A stretch of DNA of 30,007 nucleotides, taken from NCBI GenBank assembly GCA_964588285.1, contig CAZPNX010000028.1, positions 1 to 30,007 on the forward strand, in the 5' to 3' direction. The translations under genes were made by a program, and so were the position numbers. Source of the DNA: CAZPNX01 sp964588285. Lineage in GTDB: Bacteria; Edwardsbacteria; AC1; EtOH8. A model generated the notes under the pieces. It was given only the letters and a program-made list of their open reading frames with translations. It was not told the DNA's origin and ran no database searches. Positions 21,784-29,683 of this stretch are shown here, piece by piece. Position 1 is the stretch's first letter, and each line of letters begins with the position of its first letter.

Positions 21784-22678
21784 GTCTCATCCTGGCGAAG
21801 GCACCCCCCAAGCTTACACCAGGGAATGGAACGAGCAGTTCTATGGCAAGGAAGATCCCTGGGGTGTCCGGGAGCACACCTGGAACCTGGTAAAGTCGCA
21901 GCGGGCCATCAAACTGCTGCCCAAGGGGCACTATGGCTTCTGTCTGGACCTTTGCTGCGGCGAGGGGTTCATTACCAAGGCGGTGCTGGGCCCGATCTGC
22001 GATCGTGTGCTGGGGCTGGACTTCGTGGCCAAGGCGGTGGAGCGGGCGCGCCGGAAAAACAGCGGGAGGAACATATCATACCAAACCGCCGATGTTCTGA
22101 AATACGACTACGGCTCGCTGCATCCCGGCCCCGATCTGGTGCACATCAGCGACGCCATCGAGTATTTCAATCGAAACCAGCTGGAGGATTTGTTGCGCAA
22201 GCTGGCCGGCATCGAAAGCAGTCCCAAGGTGCTTCTGGCCGCCCGGCTGCTGCAGAGGCAATACGCCCTGGAACATCCGGAGCTGGTGGGCTACCATCCG
22301 GAGCACGATTTCTACGGGTCGTGGGGCGAGTTTCGTAATTTGGCCGGCAGGCACTTCAGGGTGGCCGCCATCGTCCCGGTTTACGAATACCCGGAATGCC
22401 GCATGCCCTGGGGCGACACCGCGCTTTCCGCGGCCGCCAGGAGGGCGTTCCATTTCATGATGATCAAGCTGTTCACCAGGCTGTTCTTTTATCACCGAGC
22501 CCCGGCGGAAATGGACGACATCAGATTCAAACTGCTGAAGGCCTTCGGAGCCGCCCCGCTAACCGGCCGGCTGGCTGGCAGGATGATGATGTGGTACGCC
22601 ATTCTCCTGGAGCCTAAGGGGGCGGAGGGCATTGATGCAGCCGGCCGTAAGAGTGACGTGATCGCATGTCCGGCGTAG
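21776..22678 (+). CDS. SAM-dependent class I methyltransferase
   Basis: A 300-residue cytoplasmic methyltransferase. The ATG at 21776 lies 7 nt after AAAGG (21764-21768) and overlaps the preceding gene by 8 bp; upstream in-frame codons are the shadow of that gene. The N-terminal part (WNEQFYGKEDPWG) resembles NodS-like methyltransferases. The SAM-binding motif I is LDLCCGEGFITKA (Leu57, Asp58), followed by VLGLDF (the acidic residue after beta 2), TADVLKYDY and PDLVHISDAIEYF. The last 80 residues, with a hydrophobic FHFMMIKLFTRLFFYH stretch, are not typical of the core fold. It probably methylates a sugar of the cluster's glycan; the acceptor cannot be deduced. Confidence 0.8.
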   Translation: MGESHPGEGTPQAYTREWNEQFYGKEDPWGVREHTWNLVKSQRAIKLLPKGHYGFCLDLCCGEGFITKAVLGPICDRVLGLDFVAKAVERARRKNSGRNISYQTADVLKYDYGSLHPGPDLVHISDAIEYFNRNQLEDLLRKLAGIESSPKVLLAARLLQRQYALEHPELVGYHPEHDFYGSWGEFRNLAGRHFRVAAIVPVYEYPECRMPWGDTALSAAARRAFHFMMIKLFTRLFFYHRAPAEMDDIRFKLLKAFGAAPLTGRLAGRMMMWYAILLEPKGAEGIDAAGRKSDVIACPA

Positions 22679-24138
22679 GCGGGTCGCTCAAGCGCTTGAC
22701 CGAGGGCAGTTTGGTCTACGGGCTGGGCGGGATGCTGGCCCGGATGATAGGCTTCCTGCTGATACCGGTCTACACCCGGGCGCTGACGCCGGAGGACTAC
22801 GGGGTGATGGCCCTAATCGGCCTGGCCACCACCATCATCGGCATGGTCTTTCAGATGGGGTTCAACGGGGCCATGATCCGATTCTACCACGACTACCCAG
22901 AGAGCCGCCGTCGGGTCTTTTTCGGCAGCACTTTTCTGTTCCAGATGTCGGCCACCGCCCTGGCCTCACTGGCCATGGCACTGCTGAGCGGTCCCATCTG
23001 CCGGGCGCTTTTCGGTGAGGCCGCGCTGGCTCGCTACTTAGTGGTCTCCTTGGCCGGGTCCTGGCTGGGGCTGATAGGCAACGTGCCTAGCGCCTGCTTT
23101 CTGATACGGGAGCAGAAGTGGGCGGTGGTCGGGCTGTCGCTCTTTGGGACTTTGGTCGGCGCCGCCTGTCCGCTTTATATGGTGGTGGCGCTGAGGATGG
23201 GGGTATGGGGCGCCTTCCTGGGGACGCTCATGGGCACCGCCGTCTCCTCGGCCCTTAACCTGTGGCTGACGATCAGGGAGATAGACTGGAAGTTCGACTG
23301 GGCGCCGGTGAAAAGGGCCCTGGCCTTCGGCCTGCCGCTGATCCCGCATCTGATGTCGCATTGGGCCATCAGCTACTTCGACCGGTTGCTGATCCAGAAG
23401 TTCGCCACCACCTCGGAGGTCGGCCTTTACTCCCTGGGCTACAACTTCGGCCTGATCATGCAACTGATCACCGGGTCCATCAACACCGCCTGGGCGCCGT
23501 TCTTCTACAACATCAACCGGGAGAAGGGCGAGGAGCAGGCCAAGGCCGAGGTGGCCAAGCTCTCGACCTACTGGCTGATGCTGGTGGGGCTGGCGGCCAT
23601 GAGCTTGGCTTCGCTGGGGCCGGAGGTGTTGAGGCTGATGGCCGCTCCGGCCTTCTGGGGGGCATCCAGGGTGGTGCCGTTGATCGTGCTGTCGTACTTC
23701 GTTCACGGCATGTACTTCATGGCGGTCAACCCCATCTTCTACAAGGAACGCACCCGAATACTGCCGGGGCTCTCGGGGATAGCGGCGGCCGTCAATGTGG
23801 GGCTCAATTTCCTGCTGGTGCCCAGGTACGGGATGATGGGGGCGGCCTGGGCGGCGGTGGCCGGGTTCGCCGTACTGTTTATCATGGTGCTCTCGTATTC
23901 CCGGAAGTTCTATCGGGTGCCCTACGAATACGGGCGCGGGGCGGCGGCCCTTCTGATACTGGCGGCGGCCTGGTTGGCCACCGCTTTCATCCCCATCGAG
24001 AGTCCGGGGACCGCCCTGCTGGCCAAGACCGGGGTCTGCGCCCTGGCCCTGCCGGCCTTGGCATTTCTGGTGGCCACCAGGCAGGAGCGCGGAAGGATCG
24101 CAAACTTCGTTCGACGGATGCTTCCGGGCTTGGCATGA
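22666..24138 (+). CDS. wzx: Polysaccharide flippase, Wzx/MVF superfamily
   Basis: A 490-residue integral inner-membrane protein with roughly 12-14 hydrophobic segments. The N-terminal GSLVYGLGGMLARMIGFLLIPVYTRALTPEDYGVMAL is the standard opening of Wzx-type lipid-linked oligosaccharide flippases, followed by NGAMIRFYHDY. The mid-protein segment around PLIPHLMSHWAISYFDRLLI and the central YSLGYNFG are also typical. It should move the undecaprenyl-linked repeat unit to the periplasmic face. The ATG overlaps the methyltransferase stop by 13 bp and has only a weak ribosome site, suggesting translational coupling. No Wzy polymerase is seen in the window; it may lie beyond the right edge, or the glycan may be a single unit. 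Confidence 0.9.
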   Translation: MSGVGGSLKRLTEGSLVYGLGGMLARMIGFLLIPVYTRALTPEDYGVMALIGLATTIIGMVFQMGFNGAMIRFYHDYPESRRRVFFGSTFLFQMSATALASLAMALLSGPICRALFGEAALARYLVVSLAGSWLGLIGNVPSACFLIREQKWAVVGLSLFGTLVGAACPLYMVVALRMGVWGAFLGTLMGTAVSSALNLWLTIREIDWKFDWAPVKRALAFGLPLIPHLMSHWAISYFDRLLIQKFATTSEVGLYSLGYNFGLIMQLITGSINTAWAPFFYNINREKGEEQAKAEVAKLSTYWLMLVGLAAMSLASLGPEVLRLMAAPAFWGASRVVPLIVLSYFVHGMYFMAVNPIFYKERTRILPGLSGIAAAVNVGLNFLLVPRYGMMGAAWAAVAGFAVLFIMVLSYSRKFYRVPYEYGRGAAALLILAAAWLATAFIPIESPGTALLAKTGVCALALPALAFLVATRQERGRIANFVRRMLPGLA

Positions 24139-25223
24139 GGGTTTCCATGCTGATGTCCCCGTTCATACCGCTTAATGCGGCGGTGTGCGGCGGGGTGGAG
24201 AGGACCGCCTTAGCCGAGCTGTCCGAGCTGAGCCGCCGCGGCCACCGGACCGAACTGTTCGTGCCCAAGCTTGAGGGTCGGGCAGATAACGTCAGGATCG
24301 TTGGTGGCTGGGGTAACCGGCATCCGGCCCTGATGTGGAAATACTATCTGGATTTTCTGGGGCGGACGCGGGGCAGCGATATTCTCCACGGCCATTACGC
24401 TCCCCCGCTTGCGGCGCTGGCGCCCGAGAGGAGCGTGCTGCATCTCCACGGGATGTCCATCTCATGGCTGCCTTACTACCGTTGGCTCAAAGGACGTTAT
24501 CATCGGGCGCGCTACATACTGGTCTCCGAGCACCTGAAGAAAAGATTTTTGGGGGTCTATCCGGATCTGCCTGAGGATCGGCTCCACGTCCTGCACAACG
24601 CGGCCGATACGAATCTGTTCAGACCGGCCGGGAAAAGGAGGTCACCAAATGAACCGGCTCTGGCCTACTGCAGCCTCTGGGAGGAGCCCAAGGGCATCTT
24701 CGATCTGCTGGAAGCGGCCAGGATCCTGAAAGCGAGGGGCCTCGGGTTCAGGATAAACCTGGCCGGCTCGCCGTTCTTCGAGGGTGATAACGTCGAGGAC
24801 GCGTTAGGGGTGGACAGGAGGGTGAGAGAACAAGCCGAGGAACTGGGCAACGTCAGGATATGGGGAAACCTCACCCATCCGCAGCTGGCCGACATGCTGA
24901 GGGAGTCGGACATCGGCGTCTTCCCTTCCAACCATCCCGAACCTTTCGGCAACGCCATGGTGGAGATGATGGCTTCCGGGCTGCCAGTGGCCGCCTACCG
25001 CATCGGGGGAGCGGCCGAAGTGCTGGAGGAGGGTCGGACCGGCCTGCTGGCCGAAAACCGCAACGTCGCCGCCCTGGCCGATGCCCTGGAGTCGCTGATA
25101 GTTAATGCCGGAAAACGTTCGGAGATGGGAAGGCTGGCCAGAAAGCGGGCCGATGAAAAATATAGTTGGCCGCGCCACGTTGACGGCCTGCTGGCCGTAT
25201 ACCAGAAAGTGCTGGAAGGATGA
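24135..25223 (+). CDS. Glycosyltransferase family 4
   Basis: A 362-residue GT-B enzyme of family 4. The start ATG overlaps the flippase stop as ATGA; in-frame sequence further upstream is only the shadow of the flippase gene. The N-terminal acceptor domain has the glycine-rich CGGVERTALAELSELSRRGH, and the middle has HGHYAPPLAAL, HLHGMS and VLHNAADTNLF. The C-terminal donor domain has FPSNHPEPFGNAMVEMMASG with the EX7E pair Glu269 and Glu277. It is a paralogue of the protein at 28558-29682 (both have CGG(V/I)ER, GHRT, GRA and HGHY motifs in the same order). Donor and acceptor are unknown. Confidence 0.88.
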   Translation: MRVSMLMSPFIPLNAAVCGGVERTALAELSELSRRGHRTELFVPKLEGRADNVRIVGGWGNRHPALMWKYYLDFLGRTRGSDILHGHYAPPLAALAPERSVLHLHGMSISWLPYYRWLKGRYHRARYILVSEHLKKRFLGVYPDLPEDRLHVLHNAADTNLFRPAGKRRSPNEPALAYCSLWEEPKGIFDLLEAARILKARGLGFRINLAGSPFFEGDNVEDALGVDRRVREQAEELGNVRIWGNLTHPQLADMLRESDIGVFPSNHPEPFGNAMVEMMASGLPVAAYRIGGAAEVLEEGRTGLLAENRNVAALADALESLIVNAGKRSEMGRLARKRADEKYSWPRHVDGLLAVYQKVLEG

Positions 25224-26320
25224 CGGGCCCGGCTGGGGATAATCTCCAGGTCCGGCTCATAGGCGACCCGGAGACATGGCGGGGGATGAGGCGGGAATGG
25301 AACGACCTAGCCGACAGGACGCCGTCTGCCTCCTTTTACTCCCGGTGGGAGTGGCAGCATGCCTGGTGGCGGGAGCTGGGGGCCGGATACGATCTTTCCA
25401 TAGTGGCCGTCAGCGGCGGCGACGGCCGGCTCAGGGCCGTGTTTCCCTTTTGCGTGCGACGCCAGCGGACCGGACCCTTCGAACAGGCGGTGGCCTCGCT
25501 TTTGGGGCACGGCCATTGCGACCAGATGGACATCTTGGCCCCGCAGCGGGAACCCAAATGCCTGGAGGCGGCCATAGGGGCGATGGAAAAAGCCCACGGC
25601 AGGCTGGTCTTTGAGTTCGGCGCGGTGCGGCGGGAAAGCCTGGTCAACCTGGAGTTCTGCCGGGGCATGGCCCGGGGCCGGGAGTCAAAGGTCAAAGCAC
25701 CCTATCTGTCGCTTCCGCGGGACCAGGACGAGATGTGGTGGCTGATAAGCGCCAGGGCCAGGCGCTGCTTCAGCAGGGGGCTCAGGATCATGAAGACGTC
25801 CGGCGAATCGGAGATGCTGGTGACGCGGGCCCCGTCCGGGGTGAGGGAATGCTCGGATGTGATATTCGGCCTGCAGAAGCAGCGGTTCAGCGACAGGCTG
25901 GCGGACGCCGGATCGTTTGACAGGTACCGGGCGTTCATCGGCCGGGCGCTGGAGGATTCCGCCGGGGAGGGGGCGGCGGTGGCCTCGGCCTGGAAGCTCG
26001 GGGGCGAGGCGGCAGCGGCCCAGATCTGCGTGGACCACGGGGGAAAGCGATATTTTCTGCTTTCGGGCTTCGATCAGAAGCATTCGAAAATACGGCCGGG
26101 AATCTGTCTGCACGTCAGCAACATCATCGACGCGGTCGAAGCGGGGCTGACGGAGTACGACTTCATGGCCGGGGGCGAGGAGTACAAGTACATGTTCACC
26201 AACACCGACCGGGAGCTGGTGACCTTTGCCGCTGGCAAAAGCCCAGTGTTACTATCCTGCTACCTGGCTATCGAGAAAATGTCTGCAGCCAAAAGAATGC
26301 TTCTTGCCAAGAGGGATTGA
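25220..26320 (+). CDS. GNAT/FemAB-like acyltransferase (BioF2-type, Acetyltransf_6)
   Basis: A 366-residue protein of the BioF2-like acyltransferase family, related to FemAB. The N-terminus has WNDLADRTPSASFYSRWEWQHAWW, the family's usual opening. The C-terminal domain has AQICVDHGGKRYFLLSGFDQ, RPGICLHVSNIIDA and YDFMAGGEEYKYMFTN, matching the family's final consensus (FDF.xG.E.YK). It probably adds an acyl or aminoacyl group to an amino sugar of the glycan. The ATG overlaps the preceding stop (ATGA); GGAAGG lies directly against it, so translation may depend on coupling or a slightly later start. A second member begins at 29684. Confidence 0.82.
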   Translation: MTGPAGDNLQVRLIGDPETWRGMRREWNDLADRTPSASFYSRWEWQHAWWRELGAGYDLSIVAVSGGDGRLRAVFPFCVRRQRTGPFEQAVASLLGHGHCDQMDILAPQREPKCLEAAIGAMEKAHGRLVFEFGAVRRESLVNLEFCRGMARGRESKVKAPYLSLPRDQDEMWWLISARARRCFSRGLRIMKTSGESEMLVTRAPSGVRECSDVIFGLQKQRFSDRLADAGSFDRYRAFIGRALEDSAGEGAAVASAWKLGGEAAAAQICVDHGGKRYFLLSGFDQKHSKIRPGICLHVSNIIDAVEAGLTEYDFMAGGEEYKYMFTNTDRELVTFAAGKSPVLLSCYLAIEKMSAAKRMLLAKRD

Positions 26321-27402
26321 AGCCGCTGATAGGCCCGTACCGCATTCCAAATTTGAGATACACTCTATCGCCAACATACCAAAGGTCCGGAAACAGGCAA
26401 TCGAGCTTCAGGCCGGCGCCGCGGCTGGTGCCCCGGGGACGGGACGCCCTGCGGGTGATAATGACGGACATCGGGTGCGCACCCGGGGACAAGGTCCTGC
26501 TCCCGGTCTTCGGCTGCCACAGCCTGGCGGACACCGCCATCTCCCTGGGACTTGAGCCCCTGTTCTATCCGGTGAACGAACGGTTCGAAGCCGACGCCGG
26601 AACCGCCGTCAATAAGGCTGACGCCAAGTGCCGGGCCGTCCTGTACATAAACTACTTCGGCTTTCCGCAGAGTCAGGAGACGGTCCGAAGGCTCAAGGAG
26701 ACCGGTCTGGCGCTGATCGAGGACGCCACCCATTCGCTGTTTACCGAATCCCCTGAGGCTCCCTGGGACTACCGGTTCGCCAGCCTGCGCAAGCTGCTGC
26801 CGGTGCCCGAGGGTTGCCTGGTCCAGTCCCAAAAGCCTCTGGGTTTTTCCGGCAACATGCCGATGGCCGTCAAGCAGAGGGCCAATTCGTTTCTGCGCCT
26901 TCTCGGACTGTGGGCGGCCGAGCGCTACCGGAGAAGGCCGAGCGGGTTTCTCAAATGGCTTTCCGGGGCGCTGTTCTACCGGGCGCACGCGGCATTGGAC
27001 GGAAACCGGCCGTTCGGCTATGTGTCGGGCATGACGACTCGGGTTCTGGCGGGCGCTGACCCGGAGAGGATCAGAAGGCGGCGGAGAGAGAACTACCTGG
27101 CGCTGGCAGGAGCGCTGTCCCCGGCCATCGGTCTAAGGCCGGTGATGCCGGAACTGCCCGAAGGCGTCTGTCCGGTGAGCCTGCCGGTGAGGGCTAAAAA
27201 CCGGGAACTGTGGCGTAGGGCCCTGGCCGCGCTTGACATCGAATCCTCGGTCCAATGGCCCCTGCACCCGGCGGCCGACCCGGGAAAATTCCCCGGGGCC
27301 GCGGCCCTGGCCCGGGAGATACTGGTGCTCCCGGCCTCCCACCACCTGGAGGCCGACGAGGTCCAAGAGATGGCCGGGCTCATCAACCGGCTGGCGGAAT
27401 GA
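26317..27402 (+). CDS. DegT/DnrJ/EryC1-like PLP-dependent enzyme
   Basis: A 361-residue fold-type I PLP enzyme. The TTG at 26317 overlaps the previous stop (TTGA), with GAGGG just upstream; it gives the usual N-terminus of this family. RDALRVIMTDIGCAPGDKVLLPVFGCHS and LGLEPLFYPVNERFEAD match sugar aminotransferases. Asp136 in LIEDATHS is the residue expected to contact the PLP ring nitrogen. Lys159 in ASLRKLLPVPEGC sits where the Schiff-base lysine is expected, in an SLRK context rather than the standard SF..TK..GEGG loop. It could be an aminotransferase for an amino sugar, or a divergent member with another activity. The next start overlaps its stop (ATGA). Confidence 0.75.
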   Translation: MKPLIGPYRIPNLRYTLSPTYQRSGNRQSSFRPAPRLVPRGRDALRVIMTDIGCAPGDKVLLPVFGCHSLADTAISLGLEPLFYPVNERFEADAGTAVNKADAKCRAVLYINYFGFPQSQETVRRLKETGLALIEDATHSLFTESPEAPWDYRFASLRKLLPVPEGCLVQSQKPLGFSGNMPMAVKQRANSFLRLLGLWAAERYRRRPSGFLKWLSGALFYRAHAALDGNRPFGYVSGMTTRVLAGADPERIRRRRRENYLALAGALSPAIGLRPVMPELPEGVCPVSLPVRAKNRELWRRALAALDIESSVQWPLHPAADPGKFPGAAALAREILVLPASHHLEADEVQEMAGLINRLAE

Positions 27403-28553
27403 GGATACTCTTCGTCCAGAACCGGTACCGCGACGGCGCCCCGGGAGGCACCGAGCAGATGTGCCGCCAGCTGGGAGAGGGATTAAGGGTGAGGGGCCAT
27501 GAGGTGGCCATGCTGACCTCGCGGCAGTCTGCTCCATCGGCCGTGTTCAACAAGCTGTGGCCGCGGCTTTCGATGCTCATGTCGGACTGGCTGTACCGGG
27601 GAGGCCCGGCGGCCGGGGCCGTGTGGCTGGCCAACCATGCCTGGAACTGGCTGGCCACCTGGACGGCGATAAATTCATTCAAGCCGGACGTGGTCTACAT
27701 ACACAACTCGGAGAATATCCTGGCCGGGCCACTCAACGCCGCGGTCGACTGCAAAACCAGGGTGGTGGTCCACGTACACAACCACCTCTACGACCAGTGG
27801 GCCGGGTCCGCCGCCAAGCTGTCGCGCCTGGGAAGGATGATAAAACCAAAGCTTGACGGAGCCACGTTTATCGCAGTGTCCCAGCACATGGCCTCGGAGC
27901 TAGCGGCTTCGGGCATACCATCGGACAGGATAAACACCATCCACAACGGCCTGCCGGACGGCATATTCGAAATGCCGGCGGAGAAAAGGCGGGAAGGTTC
28001 CCTCGTCTTTGCCGGTTCCCGGGCCACGCAGAAGGGCTACCATGTGCTGCTTGAAGCCGTGGCCATGATGAAGAAGCACGATCCGGGGATCACGGTGGAC
28101 GTTTACGGCGCTCAGATAGAAAGCCCTTATGCCGTCCAGTGTGAAAAGTACATTAGGGACAATGATCTCGTAGGCAACATCAGGATAAAAGGGCCGGTGG
28201 GCCGAGAGAGGTTGTGGGAGGCGTTCGGAGAATCCGACGTGCTTTTGGCGCCTTCTATTTGGAGCGAGCCCTTCGGGCTGGTGATCGCCGAGGCCATGTG
28301 CCGGGGGATGATCGTGGTGGCCTCGAACCGGGGCGGTCTGCCCGAGGTGGTGGGGGGCTGCGGTTTCGTGGTGGAGCCCACGCCCCAGTCGGTGGCCGAC
28401 GCCTGCGAAAAGGCGCTTCGGATGCCCAAGCCGGAGAAGGAGGCCATGCGACGGGCTGCCAGGCGGCGGGTGAAAAAGCTCTTCCGCTTCTCGGACCAGT
28501 TGAAGGCCTACGAGGAGGTTCTGGGCGGGGCTGTTGATCTAAAGCGAGCTTAA
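27399..28553 (+). CDS. Glycosyltransferase family 4
   Basis: A 384-residue GT4 enzyme. The ATG overlaps the upstream stop as ATGA, and MRILFVQNRYRDGAPGGTEQM is a normal GT4 N-terminus. HVHNHLY and TIHNGLPDGIF mark the interdomain region. The donor-domain loop is WSEPFGLVIAEAMCRG, with the EX7E pair Glu290 and Glu298. Compared with the other two GT4 proteins here it is more divergent and lacks the HGHY motif, so it is not part of that duplicated pair. It acts on the cytoplasmic face of the membrane in glycan assembly; linkage specificity is unknown. Confidence 0.88.
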   Translation: MRILFVQNRYRDGAPGGTEQMCRQLGEGLRVRGHEVAMLTSRQSAPSAVFNKLWPRLSMLMSDWLYRGGPAAGAVWLANHAWNWLATWTAINSFKPDVVYIHNSENILAGPLNAAVDCKTRVVVHVHNHLYDQWAGSAAKLSRLGRMIKPKLDGATFIAVSQHMASELAASGIPSDRINTIHNGLPDGIFEMPAEKRREGSLVFAGSRATQKGYHVLLEAVAMMKKHDPGITVDVYGAQIESPYAVQCEKYIRDNDLVGNIRIKGPVGRERLWEAFGESDVLLAPSIWSEPFGLVIAEAMCRGMIVVASNRGGLPEVVGGCGFVVEPTPQSVADACEKALRMPKPEKEAMRRAARRRVKKLFRFSDQLKAYEEVLGGAVDLKRA

Positions 28554-28557
28554 GGCG

Positions 28558-29682
28558 ATGAGGATAGGTTTGCTGCAGGCCTCGTGCCTGACCATGAATC
28601 CGGCCATCTGCGGCGGGATAGAGCGGGTGGAGCTTTCCGAGCTGGAGCACCTGCGGCGTCTGGGCCACCGGACCAGTTTGTACGTGGGCAACCTGGTGGG
28701 CAGAGCTGAAGGCGTGAAACTGCTGGGCAACCTTACCGGGAGCGGGCGTTCAAGGAAGGGTCCGTACTACTATCGCCTGGCACTGGAGATGCTTTACTAT
28801 CTTCAGTTCGCAGTCCGTGAGGCCAGGGCCGACATCCACCACGGCCACTACACGCCGATGCTGCCGTTATTCAGCGGCAGGCGGGCCATCGTCCACTTTC
28901 ACGGCATGGGGATCCACGAGCCTATCGCTTATCGGATGTTCCGCAGGCGCTATCACCGGGGAACGTATGTGTTTTGTTCCCAATTCGTCATGGACCAATA
29001 TTCAAAGACGTATTTAGATATACCTAAAAATTCTTTAAAAGTAGTATATAATGGCATCGATACAGAGAGGTTCACCCCGCCTCAAGGGAAAAAGACCGGC
29101 AAGTTAAAAAGGGTAATATTTTATGGAGGCTGGATACCGGTCAAGGGGATTTTCCAGGCGATAGAAACAGCCAGAATATTGGAGAAAAGGCGCAGCGATT
29201 TCGAATTCGTCATCGGGGGATCGGCCAAGGGTCATTACGGAGATTTCGGTTGGGCCGATCCCGACCAGATGGAAGAGGAAGTGAGGAAACGAGCGGCCGG
29301 TCTTAGCCGCTGCCGCTTTCCCGGGAACATCAATTATGCCGAATTGCCCGACCTGTTGCGGACCTGCGATATCGGTGTCATGCCGTCGGTATATCCCGAT
29401 CCCTTTCCTCTGGTTACTTTGGAGATGATGGCCTCAGGGCTTCCGGTGGCTGCCTTCGCCAACGGCGGGGTGAAAGAGCAGGTAGACGACGGCCAGACGG
29501 GTTTTTTGGTCGAGGGCAACAGTCCGGCCGGCCTGGCCCGGGCGGTGGAACGACTGCTCGATGACGAAACCCTGCTGAGCCGGATGTCGGCCGCAGCCCG
29601 TCAGAGAACGTTGGATAAGTTTACCTGGGAACAACACTGTGGCAGACTGGTTGAGATCTACCGTGTGATGATGGGTCGCTGA
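28558..29682 (+). CDS. Glycosyltransferase family 4, paralogue of the 24135 enzyme
   Basis: A 374-residue GT4 enzyme starting 4 bp after the previous stop, with AAGG 2 nt before the ATG. CGGIERVELSELEHLRRLGHRT and HHGHYTPMLPLFSG match the enzyme at 24135 motif for motif. The donor loop reads YPDPFPLVTLEMMASG, so the first acidic residue of the usual EX7E is Asp281 and the second is Glu289; the paralogue has Glu at both. Around residues 147-166 (28996-29055) some twenty codons end almost entirely in A or T, in sharp contrast to the rest of the gene. This may mark recombination. The next gene starts one base after its stop. Confidence 0.88.
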   Translation: MRIGLLQASCLTMNPAICGGIERVELSELEHLRRLGHRTSLYVGNLVGRAEGVKLLGNLTGSGRSRKGPYYYRLALEMLYYLQFAVREARADIHHGHYTPMLPLFSGRRAIVHFHGMGIHEPIAYRMFRRRYHRGTYVFCSQFVMDQYSKTYLDIPKNSLKVVYNGIDTERFTPPQGKKTGKLKRVIFYGGWIPVKGIFQAIETARILEKRRSDFEFVIGGSAKGHYGDFGWADPDQMEEEVRKRAAGLSRCRFPGNINYAELPDLLRTCDIGVMPSVYPDPFPLVTLEMMASGLPVAAFANGGVKEQVDDGQTGFLVEGNSPAGLARAVERLLDDETLLSRMSAAARQRTLDKFTWEQHCGRLVEIYRVMMGR

Positions 29683-29683
29683 A

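Noticed and set aside
23262..24134. Upstream extension of the GT4 gene at 24135 to an ATG at 23262
   Set aside because: The extension overlaps the flippase gene in another frame and is low-complexity in character. The GT4 homology begins exactly at the ATG overlapping the flippase stop.
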